Below, piece after piece: positions 22,493-31,076 of a stretch of 33,398 nt of DNA. A program made the translations under genes and the position numbers. The DNA is from a bacterium (GTDB taxonomy: Bacteria > Cyanobacteriota > Vampirovibrionia > Gastranaerophilales > Gastranaerophilaceae). The stretch spans positions 1 through 33,398 of the forward strand of contig JAFUXT010000022.1 of assembly GCA_017470815.1 (NCBI GenBank), read 5' to 3'. Under the pieces are notes generated by a model. That model worked only from the letters and a program-made list of their open reading frames with translations, searched no databases and was not told where the DNA came from. Every line of letters begins with the position of its first letter. The stretch's first letter is position 1.

Positions 22493-24694
22493 ATGTCAGA
22501 CGTCGAAACATTCAAAGAACTAAAAGAGATTTTAGTTAAACAAAAACATTCAAGTGAAGATATTGTACTTGTAGAAAAGGCATATAAGTTTGCAAAGAAA
22601 ACTCATGACGGGCAGTTTAGAGTTTCAGGCGAACCGTACATTATTCACCCTGTTGAAGTTGCAAAAATTCTTGCCGGTCTTGAGGTTGATATACATACTC
22701 TTATGGCTGCTTTTTTGCATGATGTATTGGAAGATACGGATACCTCTCCGGATACGATTAAAGAAATGTTTGGGGAAGATGTTTTAAATCTCGTTCAGGG
22801 AGTCACGAAATTAGGGAAATTAAAATTTAAATCAAAAGAAGAACGTCAGGCAGAGAATTTTCGCCGTCTGTTTATAGCAATGGCAAATGATATCAGGGTA
22901 ATTTTTCTCAAACTTGCAGATCGTTTACACAATATGAGAACTCTTAATTTTATGACACCTGAAAAGCAGAAGAAAATTGCACGAGAAACCCTTGATATTT
23001 TTGCGCCATTAGCAAATCGTTTAGGTATTTACACAATAAAAGCCGAGTTAGAAGATTTATCGCTGAAGTATTTAGAACCTGAAAAATATTTCGAAATAGC
23101 GCAACTTGTTGCTCAAACCAAAGCAGACAGAGAATCTACCGTTAATGAACTTATTGATAAAATATCTCATGATGTTGAAAAAAGCGGAATAAAAGCGCAG
23201 ATTACAGGCAGAGCAAAGCATTATTACAGTATTTATGCAAAAATGAAGCGGCAGAATATTACATTTAACGACCTATACGATGTTACTGCGGTGCGTGTAA
23301 TCGTAGATTCCATAAAAGAATGTTATGAAGTTTTGGGTATAATTCACTCTCAATTCAAGCCTATTCCGGGTCGTTTTAAAGATTATATTGCAATGCCCAA
23401 AGGCAATATGTATCAATCATTACATACATCAGTAATCGGTCCGAGGTTGAAGCCGTTAGAGGTTCAGATTCGTACATGGGATATGCACAGGACCGCAGAA
23501 TATGGTGTTGCTGCGCATTGGAGATATAAAGAAAAAGGTTCTCAGAAAGCAGATGCGGCAACAGATAAACAATTTTCTTGGCTGCATAAACTTGTTGAAT
23601 ACGATAAAGAAGTAACAAACGCAAAAGATTTTGTATCAAGTGTCAAACTCGACCTGTTTTCGGATCAGGTATTTGCTTTTACACCAAACGGGGATATATA
23701 TGATTTTCCAAAAGATGCAACTTGTGTGGATTTTGCATACAGAATTCACACTGATGTAGGGCACAAAACGGTCGGAGCATTAGTAAACGGAAGAATTGTT
23801 CCTTTGAATACAAAACTAAATAATGGTGATATTATTGAAGTTCTGACGTCAAAAACTCCTGCTCCACGTCTTGATTGGTTGACATTTGTTGTTACAAAAC
23901 AGGCATCCTCAAAGATTAAACAATGGTTTAAGAAAAACAACCGTGAAGAACATATCAATCTTGGCAAATCAAACCTTGAACATGAACTGACTAAAGCCGT
24001 GTTTGATGAAAATATTAAAAACGGCGAGTTTGAAAAAATAGCCAAAACCATGAATTATCAATCAGCGGATGATTTGTTTGCAGCACTTGGTTACGGTGAA
24101 ACAACAGTCAGTAAAATTACCAATAAACTTAAAAAACCTGAAGAAAAGCATTTTGAAGATTCTTTTCACAAATCAGGCAGAAAAGGTTCAAACAAAGATA
24201 TTCTCGGTTTAGAGGGGATGTTATACTCTTTTGCAAGATGTTGTTCCCCAATTCCGGGAGAGCCGATTGTCGGAGTTGTCACCCGTAATAAAGGGGTTAC
24301 GGTTCACAGGGTAGATTGCAAAACCTTAGAAACAATTCCGCCTGAACGAATGATGGATATTAAATGGGCGGGAATTAACACAAACAAAACTTATACAACG
24401 ACTATAAGAGTAGAAACTGCAGAAAAATTAGGTCTTTTAAAAGATGTCATTTCCGCTGTGTCGGATAATAATACAAACATTGTCAGTGCAAATATAAAAA
24501 CAAAAAATCATGTAGGTATTATTGAAATCGGTATAGAACTTGATAATATTGATACACTCAAAAAAGTTATCAACTGTATTCAGGCTTTGCCTGATGTTTA
24601 CAGCGTAAAACGTATTCAGACATCAGCAAATACGATAAAAAATACTTCTGCAAGCAAACCGCAGAAAAAAAATTATAAAAGTAAGAAAAATTAG
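22493..24694 (+). CDS. Bifunctional (p)ppGpp synthetase/hydrolase (RelA/SpoT homologue)
   Basis: Long RSH protein of 733 residues. The hydrolase HD domain is intact: H52, H76-D77 and the E80-D81 pair in F-L-H-D-V-L-E-D-T. In the synthetase domain, D-L-Y-D-V-T-A-V-R-V-I-V lies near 258, R-F-K-D at 294-297 and E-V-Q-I-R-T near 328. R-x-K-D at this position is the form seen in bifunctional Rel/SpoT enzymes, in contrast to E-x-D-D of synthetase-only RelA. TGS (about 385-445) and C-terminal zinc-finger-like (R-C-C-S-P-I-P-G) and ACT domains follow. Its TAG stop is part of the AGGAGG ribosome site of the next gene, so a transcript covering the downstream flotillin genes is likely. Confidence 0.95.
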   Translation: MSDVETFKELKEILVKQKHSSEDIVLVEKAYKFAKKTHDGQFRVSGEPYIIHPVEVAKILAGLEVDIHTLMAAFLHDVLEDTDTSPDTIKEMFGEDVLNLVQGVTKLGKLKFKSKEERQAENFRRLFIAMANDIRVIFLKLADRLHNMRTLNFMTPEKQKKIARETLDIFAPLANRLGIYTIKAELEDLSLKYLEPEKYFEIAQLVAQTKADRESTVNELIDKISHDVEKSGIKAQITGRAKHYYSIYAKMKRQNITFNDLYDVTAVRVIVDSIKECYEVLGIIHSQFKPIPGRFKDYIAMPKGNMYQSLHTSVIGPRLKPLEVQIRTWDMHRTAEYGVAAHWRYKEKGSQKADAATDKQFSWLHKLVEYDKEVTNAKDFVSSVKLDLFSDQVFAFTPNGDIYDFPKDATCVDFAYRIHTDVGHKTVGALVNGRIVPLNTKLNNGDIIEVLTSKTPAPRLDWLTFVVTKQASSKIKQWFKKNNREEHINLGKSNLEHELTKAVFDENIKNGEFEKIAKTMNYQSADDLFAALGYGETTVSKITNKLKKPEEKHFEDSFHKSGRKGSNKDILGLEGMLYSFARCCSPIPGEPIVGVVTRNKGVTVHRVDCKTLETIPPERMMDIKWAGINTNKTYTTTIRVETAEKLGLLKDVISAVSDNNTNIVSANIKTKNHVGIIEIGIELDNIDTLKKVINCIQALPDVYSVKRIQTSANTIKNTSASKPQKKNYKSKKN

Positions 24695-24704
24695 GAGGTT
24701 ATAT

Positions 24705-25259
24705 ATGGAAACGATTACACAAAATGCAATTCAGTACTATTACTATTTGGCGGTATTTGCAACTCTTTTATTTGCAATAAAACTTGTGATATTTTGGATT
24801 TTTGGTGGCGGAGATGCAGAAGTGAGTGCTGATTTTAACACCGAAACCGATACTGATGGGACCTTTCATTTTATATCATTACAGACAATTCTTGCATTCC
24901 TGATGAGTTTTGGCTGGATGGGTTATGCCGTACTAAAAACATTCAACTTAGGACAGTTTGCAACATTTTGCAGTGCATTCGGCGTTGGTCTGATATTTAT
25001 GTTTGGGACAGCATATCTCATGACATTGGTTAAAAAACTTGAAAAGAATGTTAAAAAAGACAAAGCAACAGCATTGGATAAAATTGGCAAAGCATACACA
25101 GATTTTGCACCAAAGGGGCAGGGGCGTGTTGAAGTTGAAATTAACGGTCAATTAACCGTTGCAGAAGCAATAAACAACACTGAAAATGAAATCAAATCTT
25201 TTGATGCAGTCAAGGTTGTCAAAGTTGAAAACGATTTGTTGTATATAGAAAAAGTGTAA
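24705..25259 (+). CDS. NfeD-family membrane protein (YuaF-like flotillin partner)
   Basis: The 184-residue protein has hydrophobic helices near 14-34, 58-78 and 84-106. A small C-terminal OB-type beta domain (about 125-184) begins I-G-K-A-Y-T-D-F-A-P-K-G-Q-G-R-V-E-V and ends L-L-Y-I-E-K-V, the pattern of NfeD C-termini. Length and layout match Bacillus YuaF, the partner of the flotillin YuaG/FloT. A flotillin gene indeed follows two genes downstream. AGGAGG at 24693-24698 overlaps the RSH stop. It probably helps localise or stabilise flotillin assemblies in the membrane. Confidence 0.82.
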   Translation: METITQNAIQYYYYLAVFATLLFAIKLVIFWIFGGGDAEVSADFNTETDTDGTFHFISLQTILAFLMSFGWMGYAVLKTFNLGQFATFCSAFGVGLIFMFGTAYLMTLVKKLEKNVKKDKATALDKIGKAYTDFAPKGQGRVEVEINGQLTVAEAINNTENEIKSFDAVKVVKVENDLLYIEKV

Positions 25260-25283
25260 AAACAAAACAGAAAGGTAAAAATC

Positions 25284-25787
25284 ATGTTTAATTTATTAAT
25301 ATGCATTGTTATCGCAGGAATTTTGGCAGCATTACTAATGCCGGCATTTAAACGTTGCAGTGAATATGAAATATTAGTTGTCAGCAATAAAAATGACAAA
25401 TTGAAACCAAAAAAAATAGTTCCTCCGAAGGGTATTGCTTTTGTTAACCCGTTTACGCAGGAATACGCATACATTCAATTGATGGATATAATGAAATTTA
25501 CAATTCACGATGAAATTTTTCCCGAAAACGATTGTGATGAAACTTTTGAGTGTTCTGTCGGTATTTGTCCGGGAGAAGAATATTATAATGTACTTGCAGA
25601 AAATTTTGCAGGTCTTTCAAAGAAAGAAATGGCAGAAATTGCAGAAAACATTATAAAAAAGGAGATACTTGAGATATCAAAAGAAATTGATCTGGCAGAA
25701 TATTTAAAGCAGAAAAATTCTGAAGAATATTTTAAACGCATAAATGAAAAATTAAACAGAGTCGGATTAGAATTATTGGAAATATAA
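25284..25787 (+). CDS. Minimal SPFH-like protein, short paralogue of the adjacent flotillin
   Basis: The 167-residue protein has an N-terminal membrane helix (residues 3-20) followed by a stretch that lines up with the SPFH domain of the flotillin at 25810. R-C-S-E-Y-E-I-L-V-V corresponds to R-C-P-S-N-K-I-I-V-V, N-P-F-T-Q-E-Y to I-P-L-I-Q-D-Y, and A-G-L-S-K-K-E-M to L-G-L-S-R-A-E-V. I-N-E-K-L-N-R-V-G-L-E-L-L-E-I corresponds to V-N-T-E-L-K-K-I-G-L-E-I-I-N-V. It ends exactly where the flotillin coiled coil would begin. The homology is judged by eye and is divergent. It may cap, seed or regulate flotillin oligomers; that is inference. AGAAAGG ribosome site; 22 bases to the next gene. Confidence 0.72.
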   Translation: MFNLLICIVIAGILAALLMPAFKRCSEYEILVVSNKNDKLKPKKIVPPKGIAFVNPFTQEYAYIQLMDIMKFTIHDEIFPENDCDETFECSVGICPGEEYYNVLAENFAGLSKKEMAEIAENIIKKEILEISKEIDLAEYLKQKNSEEYFKRINEKLNRVGLELLEI

Positions 25788-25809
25788 AAAGAAAGGAGAA
25801 AATTAAACC

Positions 25810-27264
25810 ATGGAAGGATTTTTTTGGTTAATTGTTGTCGGGGTAATGATACTGATTGCGGGATTTGCATTTGTCGCAAATCAGTATAAAAGATGTCCGT
25901 CAAACAAAATTATCGTAGTTTACGGTAAAACAGGCGGTGAAAGAACCGCAAAATGTGTACACGGCGGAGGTACATTTATTATCCCGTTAATTCAGGATTA
26001 CGGTGTATTATCGTTAGAACCTATGACGACTGATATCGATCTTAAAGGTGCGTTGTCAAAAGGTAATATCCGTGTTGCTGTTCCGTCAACATTCACATTC
26101 GGTATTTCAACCGAGCCATCAATTATGATAAACGCAGCAGAGCGTTTGCTCGGATTATCAAGAGCAGAAGTTATCACACAGGCAAGCGATATTATTTTAG
26201 GTCAATTACGTCTTGCTATCGCAACATTATCAATCGAAGAAATAAACCAGGACAGAGAAAAATTCTTGGAACAAATTAACGCAAACGTAAACACAGAATT
26301 GAAAAAAATCGGTCTTGAAATCATCAACGTAAACATCAAAGATATTACGGATGAATCAGGCTATATTGATGCTATCGGTCGTAAGGCCGCCGCTGAAGCA
26401 ATCAACAAAGCAAAAGTTGAAGTTGCACAACAGGAAAAACTTGGTGCCGTTGGTGAAGCCGAAGCAAACAAAGAAAAAGAAGTACAAGTTGCTCAACAAA
26501 GTGCAATGACCGAAATCGGTAAAACAAACGCTTCAAAAGAACAGCGTATCAAAACCGCTGATTTGGAAGCACAGGCAGTTGAAGGTGAAAACATTGCAAA
26601 AGCAAATATCGCCGAATATAACGCAACATTATCCGTAAAACAGGCTGATGCGTTCAGAGAAGGTGAAGTTGCAAAAGCAAATGCTCAAAGAGATGTATTA
26701 CTTGCTCAAAAAGAACAAGAAGAAGCAAAATTGAAAAAAGAAGAACTTGCAAGACAAGAAGTTGAAAAACTTAAAATTCAGGTTCAGGCAGATGCTGAAG
26801 CAGAAAAATTAAGACGTGTAGCAAATGGTCAGGCAGATGCTATCAAAGCAAAATACTTTGCGGAAGCAGAAGGTGTCAAAGCCGTCTTGGAAGCAAAAGC
26901 ACAAGGTTATGCTGATTTAGTCAGAATTTCAAATAACAGACCTGAAATTGCTACAAGTTTCTTAATGATTGAAAAAATCCAGGATCTTGTTGCAAAACAA
27001 GTTGAAGCAATTAAAAATATCAAATTTGATAAGATTACTGTATGGGACGGCGGAGCAGGCTCTGCTAACGGTTCAACAACCGCTAACTTTATGAGAGATT
27101 TAATCAAATCTCTTCCTGCAATGCACGATCTTGCTAATCAGGCAGGCATTGAGTTACCGTCAGTTTTGGGTAAAGTTGATAACGGAATTGATGACATTAA
27201 AGTCGCAGCAACTCCTGCTAAAGAAAAACCGCAAACTCCGGTAATTAAAAAAGAAGAAAAATAA
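25810..27264 (+). CDS. floT: Flotillin (FloT/YuaG-type SPFH protein)
   Basis: The 484-residue protein has a membrane-inserted hydrophobic N-terminus (4-23), an SPFH domain (about 28-175) and a long Ala/Glu/Lys/Gln coiled coil (about 190-360) rich in A-E-A motifs. A flotillin tail follows with D-L-V-R-I-S-N-N-R-P-E-I-A-T-S-F-L and a Gly/Ser region. Flotillins form large oligomeric assemblies in ordered membrane domains and influence cell-wall synthesis, secretion and signalling. Strong AAGGAG ribosome site at 25793-25798. It is the last gene before the terminator at 27292 and lies with an NfeD gene, the standard flotillin partnership. Confidence 0.93.
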   Translation: MEGFFWLIVVGVMILIAGFAFVANQYKRCPSNKIIVVYGKTGGERTAKCVHGGGTFIIPLIQDYGVLSLEPMTTDIDLKGALSKGNIRVAVPSTFTFGISTEPSIMINAAERLLGLSRAEVITQASDIILGQLRLAIATLSIEEINQDREKFLEQINANVNTELKKIGLEIINVNIKDITDESGYIDAIGRKAAAEAINKAKVEVAQQEKLGAVGEAEANKEKEVQVAQQSAMTEIGKTNASKEQRIKTADLEAQAVEGENIAKANIAEYNATLSVKQADAFREGEVAKANAQRDVLLAQKEQEEAKLKKEELARQEVEKLKIQVQADAEAEKLRRVANGQADAIKAKYFAEAEGVKAVLEAKAQGYADLVRISNNRPEIATSFLMIEKIQDLVAKQVEAIKNIKFDKITVWDGGAGSANGSTTANFMRDLIKSLPAMHDLANQAGIELPSVLGKVDNGIDDIKVAATPAKEKPQTPVIKKEEK

Positions 27265-27291
27265 TTTTTAAATAAATTATTCAGAATTTTT

Positions 27292-27322
27292 AAAAAGGTG
27301 CGTTCTTATGGCGCACCTTTTT
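27292..27322 (+). terminator. Intrinsic terminator after the flotillin gene
   Basis: A perfect 11-bp stem, aaaaaggtgcg at 27292-27302 and cgcaccttttt at 27312-27322, with a 9-base loop. It closes the RSH-to-flotillin gene group. Confidence 0.92.
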
Positions 27323-27411
27323 AATTTGTTAATTTATGTTAATAAAAAGCAATTTTTAAAGATAAAAATTTTTAATACATACATAGGGGATATATTAAGG
27401 GGATATTATAC

Positions 27412-29139
27412 ATGGTTTATTTACACAGACTTAATACGGGTGAACCTGTTGTAAGCACTCCGCCTGTTCAACAAGATAAAAAAGTTCAACAAACACCGGT
27501 AAAAGTTGTTCCGGTCGGACAAAAAACCAAAAAGAAATCAGACGATACAGATAAACTCCCGCAAGGTTATTCTATCGAAAAATCTCATGATGATGTGACT
27601 TCCGGTACTAAAACTGATGAACAACAAAAAACCGATGCACAAGTCAAAGCGGATACACAACAAAAAAATGTTAAAGATGTTGCGCCTGATGAAAGCCCAA
27701 ATGCAGAGAATATAGATATTGATGATTCCGGTGATAAGCCCGATGCAGATTTGAATCTTGATGAAAGAATTAATATCGATGACATTTCTCTTTATCATTC
27801 GGATACAATTGGTGCTGCACTTGAGGGTGCACAAGTCAAGGGGCTTACTTCCGCTGTAGAAGATGCCTCTGAGGCGGGTGACAATATCACTATTGATAAA
27901 GCAATTACCATGGTGAAAAGTGACCATTATAGTGTTTTTGAAAATGATTTTAAAAAGGGTGTGCACGGGACAGGTATTGTCAGATATCAAATTTCCGAAT
28001 ATTCAAATATTCCTCAAAGCAAGAATTCAAGAGTAGATGAAACAGACACTACAAAGCGTATAGATTTCCATGCGACTTATAAAAGTCCAAAAGGCAATAC
28101 AAAATTGATGATGTACGCTTCAGGTGCTAAAACAACAACTAATTATTCCGAAAATTTTACAAATACGCCTGCCTCTGATAATACGGTAAAAGGAACCGCT
28201 TCGGCTTCTGATGTATCTGAAAAGAATAACAGCAGTACTGCTCAAGGTCCAATAAGTGCAACCGAAAATAATACTCAATACAACTTGTATTTTGGAGGAC
28301 AATTCAATATTGCCAATGATGAACTTACCGCATGTGTTTTACATACAAAAGGTGGTGAAATTTGTGATTCTAAAACAACAGAAATAGGTGCAAAATATAA
28401 TATAGACAAGTTTGGGGTCACTATTGACGGTAATGTCATAATGTATAGAGCCGGTAATCTCAAATCAACAAAAACGAATTTAGATTGTTATTTAGAAGCA
28501 AAAGATAAAAAACGACCTAAAACACAGACCAATGACTCATCTGTTGAAACGGAATCCGAAATCGATAGTTCAAATGAAGATAAGGCAAAAGTTCAATCAT
28601 CAACCGGAAGTAAAAAATGGGTAAGAAAAGATGGACTTGTTCTAAAGGGCGAATCGATTAAAGGCGAATATGAGCAAGGGATTGGTTATTATCAGGTTTA
28701 TAAAAGGTATGATGATAATACATTTTTAAAGATTACTCCAATGATAGTGGCTTCCACTACTCCGAGAAAAGAAGAAACAAGCAGTTATCATGCCACTTTT
28801 GGGGCAAATGTTTTTTATAAAAACAAAATTAATTCACATTCCGAATTTGATGCAAATTTTGATGTAAAAGACAGAATTTCTTTTTGCGGTGCTGATAAAG
28901 GCAATATTATTACCGCAAAATTGAATGCAAATTATTCCTACAAAAAATACAACGCAAAAATTGAAGGGAAATATATCCATTCTGCCGAGACCAAATATGC
29001 CGCTCTGGTTTTAAGAAATGCTTACAAAGCAAATAAAAATGTAAGACTTTTTGCAGATGTAAATTTATTGACTGATTCAAATGAATTAGGACGACTAAAC
29101 GGCCGCTCAGTAATGGTTGGGGCTAATGTTTCATTCTAA
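27412..29139 (+). CDS. Hypothetical protein with disordered acidic N-terminus and beta-strand-rich C-terminal region
   Basis: The 575-residue protein starts M-V-Y-L-H-R-L-N-T-G-E-P without a signal peptide. Residues 15-125 are Gln/Lys/Asp-rich and probably disordered. From about 165 to the end it alternates hydrophobic and polar residues in short strands with turns (D-F-H-A-T-Y-K-S-P-K-G-N-T-K-L-M-M-Y-A-S-G-A, N-L-Y-F-G-G-Q-F-N-I-A), interrupted by Ser/Thr/Asn-rich loops. It ends S-V-M-V-G-A-N-V-S-F. Strand pattern and terminal Phe are those of an outer-membrane beta-barrel, yet no Sec signal is visible at this or any nearby start. I recognise no family. It could be a surface or secreted beta-protein by another route, or the true start may be missed. 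Confidence 0.78.
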   Translation: MVYLHRLNTGEPVVSTPPVQQDKKVQQTPVKVVPVGQKTKKKSDDTDKLPQGYSIEKSHDDVTSGTKTDEQQKTDAQVKADTQQKNVKDVAPDESPNAENIDIDDSGDKPDADLNLDERINIDDISLYHSDTIGAALEGAQVKGLTSAVEDASEAGDNITIDKAITMVKSDHYSVFENDFKKGVHGTGIVRYQISEYSNIPQSKNSRVDETDTTKRIDFHATYKSPKGNTKLMMYASGAKTTTNYSENFTNTPASDNTVKGTASASDVSEKNNSSTAQGPISATENNTQYNLYFGGQFNIANDELTACVLHTKGGEICDSKTTEIGAKYNIDKFGVTIDGNVIMYRAGNLKSTKTNLDCYLEAKDKKRPKTQTNDSSVETESEIDSSNEDKAKVQSSTGSKKWVRKDGLVLKGESIKGEYEQGIGYYQVYKRYDDNTFLKITPMIVASTTPRKEETSSYHATFGANVFYKNKINSHSEFDANFDVKDRISFCGADKGNIITAKLNANYSYKKYNAKIEGKYIHSAETKYAALVLRNAYKANKNVRLFADVNLLTDSNELGRLNGRSVMVGANVSF

Positions 29140-29158
29140 AATTAAAATAATAACGTAC

Positions 29159-29929
29159 TTAAAAGTTTAGTTCTTTTTTAGCCTGTTTCCACAATGCATC
29201 ATATTCTTCAAACGAGTATTCTGTCAATGGTTTTGTTGCAAGTTCTTCCATTTTGCGGAAACGCTTTTCAAATTTTTTGTTTGCCTTTAATAATGCCTGT
29301 TCTGCATCAATTTTATTCCAGCGAGCAAGATTTACTGCAGCAAAAAGAATATCCCCGTATTCTTCTTCCATGTGGGCTTTATCCTGTTCGTCTTGTGCCT
29401 GTTTAAATTCTTCTATTTCAGAATAAAAACAGTCGTATAAAGATTGTTCATTAGGCCATTCGAAACCGACTTTCACGGCTCGTTTAGAAATTTTTTGAGC
29501 CAAAACAAGAGCCGGTTGGCTTTTTGACAATCCGTCCATCACAGATTTTCGTTCTGTTTTTTCTTCCGCTTTTAATTTGTCCCATGCCTTTAAAACATCT
29601 TGTGCGTTATCAATTTTTGCATCTCCAAAAACGTGCGGATGGCGGTGAATAAGTTTGTCTTTCAATTCTTTTGCTACCGCATCAATATCAAAGTCGCCAT
29701 GCTCGGATGCAATTTGAGAATGTAAAAGCACCTGCAAAAGCACATCTCCAAGTTCTTCTCTAAGATGTGGCATGTTGTTTTCATCAATGGCATCAACAGC
29801 CTCATAGGCTTCTTCAAGCATATTCGGGCGCAATGATTCATGTGTCTGCTCTCTGTCCCAGGGGCATCCGTCAGGCGCTCTTAATTTTGCCACAACTTCA
29901 ATAAGTTCTTCCAAATTTTTGTATCCCAT
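29159..29929 (-). CDS. mazG: Nucleoside triphosphate pyrophosphohydrolase MazG
   Basis: MazG hydrolyses (d)NTPs to monophosphates and pyrophosphate and removes damaged nucleotides. The 256-residue protein has two MazG domains. The first carries L-R-A-P-D-G-C-P-W-D-R-E-Q-T-H, then E-E-A-Y-E-A-V-D-A-I and E-E-L-G-D-V-L-L-Q-V, which give the E-x2-E and E-x2-D magnesium ligands. R-H-P-H-V-F-G-D follows. The second domain (about 150-250) has the related E-E-E-Y-G-D-I-L-F-A. It converges on the preceding gene. MazG has been linked to lowering (p)ppGpp in E. coli, which may be of interest beside an RSH gene, though it is not in that operon. Confidence 0.95.
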   Translation of the reverse strand: MGYKNLEELIEVVAKLRAPDGCPWDREQTHESLRPNMLEEAYEAVDAIDENNMPHLREELGDVLLQVLLHSQIASEHGDFDIDAVAKELKDKLIHRHPHVFGDAKIDNAQDVLKAWDKLKAEEKTERKSVMDGLSKSQPALVLAQKISKRAVKVGFEWPNEQSLYDCFYSEIEEFKQAQDEQDKAHMEEEYGDILFAAVNLARWNKIDAEQALLKANKKFEKRFRKMEELATKPLTEYSFEEYDALWKQAKKELNF

Positions 29930-30035
29930 GCCCGTATTTTAGCACAAATCATCCGAAAAGACGATTTTATATTCAGCCGATATGGTAGACTTAACAGGTG
30001 GATATATAGTTTGTAAGAAATGAGGTAGAAAAAAT

Positions 30036-30572
30036 ATGTCAACAATAGAAAGAGTCAGCCAATGGAGTCACCGTATTTTTAATACGACTGCCAATGAGCA
30101 AAATGTACGCAGAAGTTCTAATCCTTTTGCACAATCTAATTTTCAGAAAAATATTTTGATGGAAGATGTTTTTGAATCTTCTGATAAGAAGCATGTTAGT
30201 TTTACAGGTGGCATCACTCAGGGAACTAAAAGAATATATTCTACTTTTGTAGGTTCAATCAATGATTTTGGTAAAAAATTCTATGACGGGATTGAATCAA
30301 TAAAAGAATTCGGTTTAAGAATGAAAGATGGTATAGTCGGAATTTGGAATAAGGCAGTTGAACTTGGTAATACTGAACTTCATCCGATTGAAGGTTTGAA
30401 AAATGGTTATAGTGCGATTAAAAATGTATTAGCAACCGATATGGGTAAATTGTTTAATACAAGAGAAAAAGAAGTTGCAAGACTTGCAAAACTTGATCCG
30501 CAAAGCGAAGTAAAACCAATGTTATCTGACGCAGTCAAAGCATTGGAAGAAGAAATAACAATGGCAGCATAG
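30036..30572 (+). CDS. Hypothetical protein, 178 residues, with N-terminal K-H-V-S-F-T-G-G
   Basis: No family recognised. Residues 1-45 are polar. K-H-V-S-F-T-G-G lies at about 52-59, similar to the P-I-N-F-Q-S of the ADP-ribosyltransferase. Amphipathic helices follow (F-V-G-S-I-N-D-F-G-K-K-F-Y-D-G-I-E-S-I-K-E-F-G type repeats, about 65-115). The C-terminal helix ends E-E-E-I-T-M-A-A. There is no signal peptide or full membrane helix. GAGGT ribosome site. The next gene starts 12 bases downstream and shares the terminator at 31008. Confidence 0.75.
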   Translation: MSTIERVSQWSHRIFNTTANEQNVRRSSNPFAQSNFQKNILMEDVFESSDKKHVSFTGGITQGTKRIYSTFVGSINDFGKKFYDGIESIKEFGLRMKDGIVGIWNKAVELGNTELHPIEGLKNGYSAIKNVLATDMGKLFNTREKEVARLAKLDPQSEVKPMLSDAVKALEEEITMAA

Positions 30573-30584
30573 GGAGAAGAAATA

Positions 30585-30974
30585 ATGAATATTACAATTA
30601 ATAAGACAACAAAAACATATAACAGAGTAAGTGATATTATTGATTCTCTAACTATTAACCCGAATCCTGAAGCGGTTGCTGTATTAGAAGAAATCGGAAC
30701 AAATTCTTCTATCGACGAAGTCAGAGAAATGACTGCAAGAGCACTTGTCAAAAGAAATGAACCCGCTTCTTTATCGGTTGTTATCACTCAAAGAGGAAAA
30801 GGTATCAATGACATGTCCACAGTCGTTGCAATGAGTACGATTAATTGTTTGTTATCTTTGGAAGACAAAGAAGAAGCAATGAAAGTTCTTGAAAATACAA
30901 TTTCAGGTGAAGGAATTGAAGAAGATGTCAGAGAAAATGCTCGTTCAGTAAAAGCATTGATGGCATTAAGTTAA
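30585..30974 (+). CDS. Small all-helical protein, HEAT-repeat-like
   Basis: The 129-residue protein is made of about five paired helices. P-E-A-V-A-V-L-E-E-I-G-T-N-S, V-R-E-M-T-A-R-A-L-V-K-R-N, V-V-A-M-S-T-I-N-C-L-L-S-L and V-R-E-N-A-R-S-V-K-A-L-M-A-L resemble HEAT/armadillo repeats used for protein binding. GGGAGAAG precedes the ATG. Two-gene operon with the 178-residue protein, so a binding pair or regulator is plausible, but nothing more can be said. Confidence 0.75.
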   Translation: MNITINKTTKTYNRVSDIIDSLTINPNPEAVAVLEEIGTNSSIDEVREMTARALVKRNEPASLSVVITQRGKGINDMSTVVAMSTINCLLSLEDKEEAMKVLENTISGEGIEEDVRENARSVKALMALS

Positions 30975-31007
30975 TAAAGTATTGTTGATATATATTTTGA
31001 ATTATAG

Positions 31008-31038
31008 CAGGTTCTGAAATTTCAGAGCCTGTTTTTTT
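31008..31038 (+). terminator. Intrinsic terminator of the 30036-30974 gene pair
   Basis: caggttctga at 31008-31017 pairs with tcagagcctg at 31022-31031 (one G-T wobble), with a 4-base loop and seven T after it. Confidence 0.92.
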
Positions 31039-31047
31039 ACAAAGTTT

Positions 31048-31076
31048 TTGACAATACATTTACAAATATATATAAT
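31048..31076 (+). promoter_or_regulatory. Perfect-consensus sigma70 promoter of the pilin-repeat gene
   Basis: TTGACA at 31048-31053 and TATAAT at 31071-31076 are separated by exactly 17 bases, the ideal vegetative promoter. Transcription would start near 31083, giving a leader of about 38 bases to the ATG at 31121. Confidence 0.85.
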
